Origin: CAZZCU01 sp964652825
Lineage (GTDB): Bacteria; Bdellovibrionota_B; Oligoflexia; Oligoflexales; CAZZCU01
NCBI GenBank assembly: GCA_964652825.1
Contig: CAZZCU010000003.1
Coordinates: forward strand, 62,001 to 126,000
DNA length: 64,000 nt
Direction of reading: 5' to 3'
Shown: positions 58,448 through 64,000 of the stretch, piece by piece
How positions within the stretch are numbered: position 1 is the first letter of the stretch
How the letters are laid out: each line of letters begins with the position of its first letter
The notes under the pieces: model-generated
Databases searched by the model: none
What the model was told of the DNA's origin: nothing
Seen by the model: only the letters and a program-made list of their open reading frames with translations
Position numbers and translations under genes: made by a program

Positions 58448-59251
58448 ATGACCGATCTGTATCTATCATCTCCTAAGAATCCTCGTGTCATGGCAGCGGT
58501 GGCGTTGCGCGAGCGCCGCGAAAGATTGCAAACAGGATTGTTTTTAATCGAAGGTGCTCGTGAGCTAGAACGTGCGATCAATGCCGGGATAGTTATCAAA
58601 GAATTGTATGTTTGTGATGAGTGCTTATCGGCAAATGCCAAGATTCTTGCCGAACAAATTCAACCTGCCGCGTTTTACGAAGTTAGCGAGAGTGTCTATG
58701 CAAAATTGGCGATGCGTGAGGGCAGCGATGGCATCGTAGCTGTGGCCGTTGCACGTTCTGGTTCCTGGGATAAATTGCCGCGCAAAAAATCAGGGCTGGT
58801 ATTTGTGCTGGAAGGCGTTGAGAAACCAGGTAATCTGGGCGCATTTCTACGTTCCGCAGATGGCGCTGGTGTAGATTTAGTCGTTGTTCTTGATAATTCC
58901 GCTGATCTTTACAATCCGCATGTGATTCGCGCCAGTGTCGGTGCTGTCTTTACCTTACCGGTGATCTGGGCGGATCATCAGATGGCTTTGACACAGTTAA
59001 AGAATGCGAATTATACGATTTACGCGGCTAGCCCTTTTGCAAATCAGCTGTATTTTGCAGCGGATTTAACCACATCAGTTGCCGTGGTTTTGGGCAGCGA
59101 AGCTGACGGTCTTAGTAATTTCTGGGCGCAAAATAATGTGCAGATGTTGAAATTACCGATGCTTGGTGTGGGCGATTCTTTGAATGTGGCGACGACTGGA
59201 GCAATTCTGGCTTACGAGGCCAGGCGTCAGCGTCTCTTGCTGCCGGAATAA
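58448..59251 (+). CDS. TrmH/SpoU-family RNA 2'-O-methyltransferase
   Basis: A 267-residue protein. An N-terminal L30e-like substrate domain (FLIEGARELERAINAG) precedes a SPOUT knot domain: VLEGVEKPGNLGAFLRSADGAG (motif 1), VVLGSEADGLS (motif 2) and LPMLGVGDSLNVATTGAILAYEA (motif 3). Target may be 23S rRNA or tRNA ribose. Third gene in the unit. Its last 25 bases overlap rlmL on the opposite strand. Confidence 0.88.
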   Translation: MTDLYLSSPKNPRVMAAVALRERRERLQTGLFLIEGARELERAINAGIVIKELYVCDECLSANAKILAEQIQPAAFYEVSESVYAKLAMREGSDGIVAVAVARSGSWDKLPRKKSGLVFVLEGVEKPGNLGAFLRSADGAGVDLVVVLDNSADLYNPHVIRASVGAVFTLPVIWADHQMALTQLKNANYTIYAASPFANQLYFAADLTTSVAVVLGSEADGLSNFWAQNNVQMLKLPMLGVGDSLNVATTGAILAYEARRQRLLLPE

Positions 59252-60396
59252 AGATCGAATCTCAGTAGCTTTACTTTGACACTGCCATTTTGTAATGAAA
59301 TCTTGCGGCTGGGTCGTAGGCCGATAAATTTATATGGCGACTCTTCGGCAGCAAGAACCCAAGCTTGCCAGCCGGCATATTTTTGCTTAAGCGTGTCGCC
59401 GAAATCTTTGTAGAATTGCTGTAGATTCTGGTTTTCTGTCTTGATGCGCTCACCATACGGCAGATTAGTTATCAGCATTCCCTCTGATGCAGGTGCATCA
59501 GCTTTAAAGAAGTCTCTAACCGCAAAATCAATATGCTTTTCGACGCGAGCTCGCAAGGCATTGCTGCGAGCATTATTCACGTACTTGGCTTCGATATCCG
59601 CAGCGAATATTTTTTGTGGTGGTTCCTCAAGACGTTTCTTGCGTGCGTCTTCTTGGACTTCTCGCCAGATGGCGTTGTCAAAGTCCGCAAGCCACTCAAA
59701 GCCGAATTCGCCTTTTTTACGATGAATAAGCGGTGCTTTAGTCAATGCGACTTCGGCACCTTCTATGACGATCGTGCCACTGCCGCACATCGGATCATAG
59801 AGAATAGTGCTGCCGTCATAGCCGATTAATTGCAAGATCCCGGCGGCCAGGGTCTCTTTAATGGGAGCCGGATGATGATCATCACGGTAACCGCGTTTAT
59901 GCATGGTTTTGCCGCTGGAGTCGACGCTGAGCACGCATTTACCGTACTCCACAAAAGCGACTAGTTCGATTTTTGGATCCTTGAGATCGACTTTGGGTAT
60001 GGGTTTGTTTTTGGTGCGGGCGCGTTCCTGAATGGCTTCACGGATAGCACGACTGATTTGATTGGCATTCATTAATTCGGCGCCGCGATGTGCTGGTACG
60101 CCTTCCACACGGAAGGTGCGCTCAGGATTGAACCATTTTTCCCAGACAATACCGCGGGCGGAATTTTTCAATTCATCGAAGTTTTTTGCCGGGAGTTCTT
60201 TGATGACGCGCAAGAGCCGACTTGGTGTGCGCAACCATAGATGGGCAGCATAGTAATCGTAAAGATTATCGACTTCAAAATGGACGGCTTTATAACGTTT
60301 CTGGATAGAACTAGCCCCGAATTTTTCGATTTCCGTCGCTACGGTATCGACGAGTTCTTCGGGGCAGGTAGCAATAAGTTTGTAAAAATTAGCCAA
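59227..60396 (-). CDS. rlmL: 23S rRNA guanine-N2 methyltransferase, RlmL-type
   Basis: A 389-residue THUMP-Rossmann methyltransferase. N-terminal ferredoxin-like and THUMP domain (about 1-155), then LYDPMCGSGTIVIEGA (SAM site, about 200), and catalytic NLPYGERI near 310. This matches the m2G2445 half of E. coli RlmKL without the RlmK half, as in most bacteria. The PUA-less MTase gene nearby (57583) is related to RlmK, so the two activities may be split into neighbouring genes here. Confidence 0.9.
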   Translation of the reverse strand: MANFYKLIATCPEELVDTVATEIEKFGASSIQKRYKAVHFEVDNLYDYYAAHLWLRTPSRLLRVIKELPAKNFDELKNSARGIVWEKWFNPERTFRVEGVPAHRGAELMNANQISRAIREAIQERARTKNKPIPKVDLKDPKIELVAFVEYGKCVLSVDSSGKTMHKRGYRDDHHPAPIKETLAAGILQLIGYDGSTILYDPMCGSGTIVIEGAEVALTKAPLIHRKKGEFGFEWLADFDNAIWREVQEDARKKRLEEPPQKIFAADIEAKYVNNARSNALRARVEKHIDFAVRDFFKADAPASEGMLITNLPYGERIKTENQNLQQFYKDFGDTLKQKYAGWQAWVLAAEESPYKFIGLRPSRKISLQNGSVKVKLLRFDLYSGSKRR

Positions 60397-60408
60397 AGTC
60401 CTGCCTAG

Positions 60409-60882
60409 CTATCGTCTGCAAGGATTGGAACACGAATTCGGGCAAGAATTGCCGCAACTCGTAGAGGCCGGCAGTATGGTGACTACTACCTGTGCTGTCA
60501 ATTTGTTTCCGTCTTTGGTTTCACAAGTAGCATTTACCGTGAATTTGCCTTTGTATTTATAGCTATAGTTAATGTTTGTACCTTGGTCGGTGATGTTGTC
60601 ACCGAATTCCCAGGTGACGGTACCGTCATTGTCAGCGCCGCAGCCACGAGCAGTGAAATTGATAGGTAGTTTGATCTTTTGCGTTGTCGGATCAGCGCCT
60701 ATCGTAAAATTATAGGCGGGATCGCTTGGTGTTGGCTCCGGCCCCAATGTTTGTGGTGGGGTTGTCTCGGACTTTTTCTTGCCGACAAATTCGTAACTGG
60801 CTTGCTTACAAGAGGCAACAATAGCGCCTATCGTCAGCAAGCTGACTATGACAGTTAAGGTTTTTAATTTTCGACTAAACAT
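60409..60882 (-). CDS. PKD-domain lipoprotein with Cys-rich tail
   Basis: A 157-residue lipoprotein from ATG 60882 (GGAG nine bases before), lipobox IVASC (Cys25). A Pro-rich spacer is followed by a PKD-type beta-sandwich (about 60-135: VTWEFGDN, YSYKYKGKFTVNATCE) and the tail SCGNSCPNSCSNPCRR with five cysteines. PKD domains often mediate surface contacts. It follows the OmpA gene in the same direction with 37 bases between, so they are probably one operon. The clustered cysteines may be disulfides or bind metal. Confidence 0.78.
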   Translation of the reverse strand: MFSRKLKTLTVIVSLLTIGAIVASCKQASYEFVGKKKSETTPPQTLGPEPTPSDPAYNFTIGADPTTQKIKLPINFTARGCGADNDGTVTWEFGDNITDQGTNINYSYKYKGKFTVNATCETKDGNKLTAQVVVTILPASTSCGNSCPNSCSNPCRR

Positions 60883-60919
60883 AATACTCTGCTCCACTCA
60901 GGTAACTCAGCTTCAGCGA

Positions 60920-62305
60920 TTAACGATAAATCTTAAACTCCACACGACGATTTAATTCGCGGCCAGTAGCCGTTTTGTTGCTGGCAACAGGCTGCGATTG
61001 ACCGAAGCCGATGGCTTCGATTTTTTCCGGATTAATTTGGTATTTATCTACCAGCCATTTTTTGATGGTTTCAGCCCGTTTTTGACTTAAATCAGCATTG
61101 TATTCATCAGAGCCCATTGTGCAGGTGTGGCCTTCAACAATGATCTTCTTGATGTTTGGGCTGTTGGTTAAACGCTTGGCCATATCGTCCAAGGCTTGCG
61201 TTGAGCCTTTGCGAGCCAGATGCGATGAATCGAAATCGAATAAAATATCGCGAACAACAACTGTCTCATCAGCCTTGCGAGCTGGTATGCGAGAAATACT
61301 GACGACTTTTGTGATAGCACGTGGCCCCTGACCCATGGTCCAGGTAACACCACCGAACAAACGCATATCAGCGGTTGCGATGCCATGTTGTAATTCCGTG
61401 CCGATACCGTAATTCCAGGTCAGCTCTTCGTTAGCAAAATATTTCATGCCCAAAAGCAGCTCGGCTGCGGTCGGATTGCGGCCGGCAAATTTATTGGCCT
61501 GTGCCGTGAACTTACTGCCGTACACTTCGGCGATAGCTTGACTGCTTATCGAATCAAGCCGGTAGCCGGCAGCTGCCGACATAATCAACTGGTTTCCGAA
61601 TGCATTCACGGGGGCTGCATTGAGATCTTCGCCGCCCCGCCAGCGATAACCTAGGTTACCGGCCACGGAAATTTTTTCGATGGTTTTGTCCGCGACAAGT
61701 TCCAGTGCATACAGCGGCTTGTTTTTTTCGCCGGTGTAGGGATTATCTTTCATGCGGTTCATGCTGACCGTTGTTACGACCGCCACACCATAGGTTTCAT
61801 CACCAAGAAGACGATATTTGCCGCTTAAGCGAACATCGGTATTGCCTGTGCTGGCATACTGACCACGATAGTTTTGGCTTTTTACTTGCTGACTCAATGC
61901 CTGCGGTAAATTTAAACCGATCTCTAAATTGTTAATCACGCCATAAGCAACATGCGCATCAAGACCGATCACGGAGTCATTGATCTTGGTGCGACTGGCA
62001 TTGTGTGCATCGGAGTTGTCATAAGCTGGATCTTTTATATACGGCAGTGTGTTGGTAGCCGCGTCCAGGAAGAGACCTAAGCTAAAAGTGCCTGGTGCTA
62101 GAACCTTGGATGATCGGACCGTGAAATAATCAAGGCCGCTTGGGGTCGGGTTGAAATTCTGGGTATCGCTGCCGACGATGTTGGCATTGGCTGCATGTGT
62201 CAAAAAAGTTGACAGTAAGCCGGCAAAAAGAAGGCGTCCGCGGCCCCAAGACGTAAACATCTGAATTTTATTGTTATTTTTAGGATTTCGATAACCAGAG
62301 TACAT
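60920..62305 (-). CDS. OmpA-family outer-membrane protein
   Basis: A 461-residue protein: signal region (ATG 62305 after TTGAGG; a long n-region, hydrophobic FAGLLSTFLTHAANA), an N-terminal barrel (about 40-330, many amphipathic strands such as LEIGLNLPQAL, SVAGNLGYRW), and an OmpA C-terminal peptidoglycan-binding domain (RDILFDFDSSHLA, IVEGHTCTMGS, KRAETIKKWLV, NRRVEFKIYR). It links the outer membrane and wall. Start could also be ATG 62260, but no ribosome site is there. Distinct from the other OmpA-domain protein at 17725. Confidence 0.9.
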   Translation of the reverse strand: MYSGYRNPKNNNKIQMFTSWGRGRLLFAGLLSTFLTHAANANIVGSDTQNFNPTPSGLDYFTVRSSKVLAPGTFSLGLFLDAATNTLPYIKDPAYDNSDAHNASRTKINDSVIGLDAHVAYGVINNLEIGLNLPQALSQQVKSQNYRGQYASTGNTDVRLSGKYRLLGDETYGVAVVTTVSMNRMKDNPYTGEKNKPLYALELVADKTIEKISVAGNLGYRWRGGEDLNAAPVNAFGNQLIMSAAAGYRLDSISSQAIAEVYGSKFTAQANKFAGRNPTAAELLLGMKYFANEELTWNYGIGTELQHGIATADMRLFGGVTWTMGQGPRAITKVVSISRIPARKADETVVVRDILFDFDSSHLARKGSTQALDDMAKRLTNSPNIKKIIVEGHTCTMGSDEYNADLSQKRAETIKKWLVDKYQINPEKIEAIGFGQSQPVASNKTATGRELNRRVEFKIYR

Positions 62306-62400
62306 ATACAACCTCAACAAATAACCACAGCAACTAGCGACGAACAGAGAGCGATAGACGCTCTACAGGCCTTGCTGTGCAAGCCTTATACCAGGTTGGA

Positions 62401-62429
62401 TTGACATAATAACTTAGGGGGGTTAGCTT
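62401..62429 (+). promoter_or_regulatory. Possible sigma-70 promoter before cyclophilin gene
   Basis: Perfect TTGACA (62401-62406), 17 bases, TAGCTT (62424-62429, 3/6). Start would be about 62436, 43 bases before the ATG. The -10 is weak. Confidence 0.38.
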
Positions 62430-62478
62430 GCAGTTTTCTGGTTTTGGGTATCGCAATCAAAGAAGCACAGGAGTGAGG

Positions 62479-63021
62479 ATGTCGGGCGGTAAAAATTACT
62501 TTGATGATGTGCAGGCGGCGGCAGAAGCTTTCGATTTTGCTAAGAACAAATATCAATTGGAGCTACAAACGACGGCGGGAAATATCCGCTTGAATATGGC
62601 GTCTGATGTTGCGCCTAATCACTGCAAAAATCTTCTTGGTCTGGCCAAGATCGGTTTTTATGATGGTGTGATTTTTCATCGCGTTGTTAAGGATTTCGTT
62701 ATTCAGGCTGGATGTCCCGAAGGTCGCGGCACGGGTGGTCCTGGCTATAAAGTTAATGCAGAATTTAACCCGAAAAAACACAAGCGCGGTGTTTTGTCCA
62801 TGGCGCGTACCTCGGATCCAAATTCCGCTGGGTCACAATTCTTTATTTGTCTCAAGGATGTGCCTTTTCTTGATAATCAGTATACGGCATTCGGTGAGAC
62901 GGCTGACGACGAAAGTCTGGAGGCAGTAGCGAAGATCGGTGCTGTGACAACCGGATTGCAAGATCGTCCAGTTGAGGATGTTGTCATCCAGAAGACTCAG
63001 ATTATCGAAACGCCTCTCTGA
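62479..63021 (+). CDS. Cyclophilin-type peptidyl-prolyl isomerase
   Basis: A 180-residue cytoplasmic cyclophilin from ATG 62479 (AGGAG upstream). GFYDGVIFHRVVKDFVIQAGCPEGRGTGG contains the catalytic Arg and FIQ-type motif (quoted in part: FHRVVKDFVIQAG), followed by GVLSMARTSDPNSAGSQFFI and FLDNQYTAFGE. No signal peptide. It assists proline isomerisation during folding. Stands alone. Confidence 0.92.
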   Translation: MSGGKNYFDDVQAAAEAFDFAKNKYQLELQTTAGNIRLNMASDVAPNHCKNLLGLAKIGFYDGVIFHRVVKDFVIQAGCPEGRGTGGPGYKVNAEFNPKKHKRGVLSMARTSDPNSAGSQFFICLKDVPFLDNQYTAFGETADDESLEAVAKIGAVTTGLQDRPVEDVVIQKTQIIETPL

Positions 63022-63042
63022 GTCTTCGGCGACATTAACATT

Positions 63043-64000
63043 TTATTCTTCGATTGCAGTGATGCGGCTCCAGCTCACGTTAATCATCACCAGGGTGATC
63101 AAAGCGAGAGTGAAGGCCGCGAAGATATTAATACCAGCAATTAATTGTTTGATAATCAGTTGCATAGTCGAGTTACTCTGCACTTTGGTAGCACTTTTGG
63201 TTGTGCTGGTAATATCGATTTCATCGCCGCCCATTGGGCCACCTTGAATTTGCGCCAATTGTACCGAGGATGCTTTGTGGTCGACATCCAAAAGATAGTT
63301 GTGGGGATCAACGGCGCTGTCACCAATCCAAACTTCATAATGTAAATGTGGGCCGGTCGAACGTCCCGTGGTACCAACCAGCGAGATCAAATCGCCACGT
63401 TTTACTACGTCGCCCTTTTTTACGCGTAATTCAGAAGCGTGTGCATATTTAGTTTTGATGTTGAAACCATGATCGATGACTACGAACTTACCGAGCGTCG
63501 TCGAGAGGCCGGCTGCCTCAATGACGCCATCTGCGGAAGCGTGAATTGGCGTACCTGTTTCGGCGCCAATATCCAAGCCGCGGTGTAATACCGGTTGCCG
63601 GGTAAAGGGTGATACGCGGTGACCATAATGACTGGAAATCCAGCCGGAGGTCGGTGTAATTGCCGGGAGCGATTGCATCAATGCTTCGTTATCACTAATA
63701 ATGCTGACGATTTTTTCGTAGCGTTGATCGATGCGATGCATATTGGCGAGCATGCTGTCCAAACGCGAGTTGAGAGTCGTTGATAATACGTCCGCTTGTT
63801 TATTATCCAATGACGAACGATAGACAACGTAATCGCTGGTTGGCAGGCTGCCAACGCGTTCGCCGTGAGCATTCATACGACCAATCACGGATTCCAGATC
63901 GGTAGTAACTCGTTCGGCACGCGTAATAAGATTGGCTTGATTGATATTGGACATCAATAAACGTAGACTTATGCCGGTCGTCATTGCCGCAAACAAAACT
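63043..64000 (-). CDS. M23-family peptidase, N-terminus beyond window
   Basis: An open frame through base 64000, so the true start lies outside. Visible parts: a short hydrophobic remnant (MTTGISLRLLM), a coiled-coil region (about 20-110), an M23 (LytM) domain with HRGLDIGAETG, VVIDHGFNIKTKYAH, and GRSTGPHLHYEVW (the HxxxD and HxH zinc ligands), and then a C-terminal membrane helix (LIAGINIFAAFTLALITLVMI). M23 enzymes cut peptidoglycan cross-links or bind as activators. A C-terminal helix after the catalytic domain is unusual. Zinc ligands look intact. Confidence 0.88.
   Translation of the reverse strand, partial: VLFAAMTTGISLRLLMSNINQANLITRAERVTTDLESVIGRMNAHGERVGSLPTSDYVVYRSSLDNKQADVLSTTLNSRLDSMLANMHRIDQRYEKIVSIISDNEALMQSLPAITPTSGWISSHYGHRVSPFTRQPVLHRGLDIGAETGTPIHASADGVIEAAGLSTTLGKFVVIDHGFNIKTKYAHASELRVKKGDVVKRGDLISLVGTTGRSTGPHLHYEVWIGDSAVDPHNYLLDVDHKASSVQLAQIQGGPMGGDEIDITSTTKSATKVQSNSTMQLIIKQLIAGINIFAAFTLALITLVMINVSWSRITAIEE

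Overview
The window is a gene-dense (about 90% coding), mid-GC bacterial chromosome segment from a flagellated Gram-negative organism. The combination of three short MGLR-type flagellins, an MglA-family polarity GTPase, many small lipoproteins, outer-membrane barrels, DUF1501/DUF1549-type proteins and sigma-28/sigma-54 control points to a Bdellovibrionota/Oligoflexia-like (old 'deltaproteobacterial') lineage. This assignment is an inference from gene content and not from a marker tree. I see no CRISPR array, insertion sequence, prophage or rRNA.

Layout. 1-2.7 kb: 5' part of tilS, then divergent tandem flagellins behind a near-consensus sigma-28 promoter and a structured leader. 2.7-5 kb: cysteine desulfurase plus nadA (NAD synthesis). 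5-6.7 kb: a secreted matrixin-type metalloprotease with two small barrel-like proteins. 7-12.4 kb: a GspC-like PDZ protein, fadD, pncC, lolA, and a PocR-AAA+-Fis sigma-54 activator that itself has a sigma-28 promoter. 12.5-17.6 kb: a minus-strand operon (degenerate IGPS-like protein, purM, pyrB, nitrilase, RNase Z-like hydrolase). 17.7-20.9 kb: a second flagellar island (sigma-28-driven OmpA-domain protein, mutM, third flagellin, orphan HTH_8 protein). 21-28.8 kb: tRNA-Ile, a four-gene exported DUF1549-like/DUF1501/c-type heme operon, lipoproteins, and tRNA-Pro. 29-36.7 kb: glycosyltransferase, hemerythrin, GH15 enzyme, fused OtsA-OtsB, and a membrane nucleotidyl cyclase-like protein. 37.5-43 kb: mnmC-type methyltransferase, a barrel protein, SRP RNA, dnaX, and an MglA paralogue. 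43-48.9 kb: GabT-like, PruA, RocD and an MFS transporter (ornithine/proline/GABA to glutamate). 49-54.6 kb: rlmI and an Fbp-type ABC importer. 54.7-64 kb: alanine dehydrogenase, a flavin reductase opposite nitronate monooxygenase, three RNA or putative RNA methyltransferases, a PKD lipoprotein with an OmpA protein, a cyclophilin, and a truncated M23 peptidase.

The main unifying theme is flagellar control. Four sites match the sigma-28 consensus with exactly 11 bases between the two 8-base boxes. They lie in front of two flagellin units, a sigma-54 activator and an OmpA-domain protein whose N-terminal half resembles FlgT-type domains. Two of the flagellin leaders have hairpins that carry or expose GGA/Shine-Dalgarno motifs, which suggests post-transcriptional control. 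A second feature is the absence of intergenic space between convergent genes: six convergent pairs overlap at their 3' ends. All functional statements come from reading the sequence and from memory of protein families. No database search was run.
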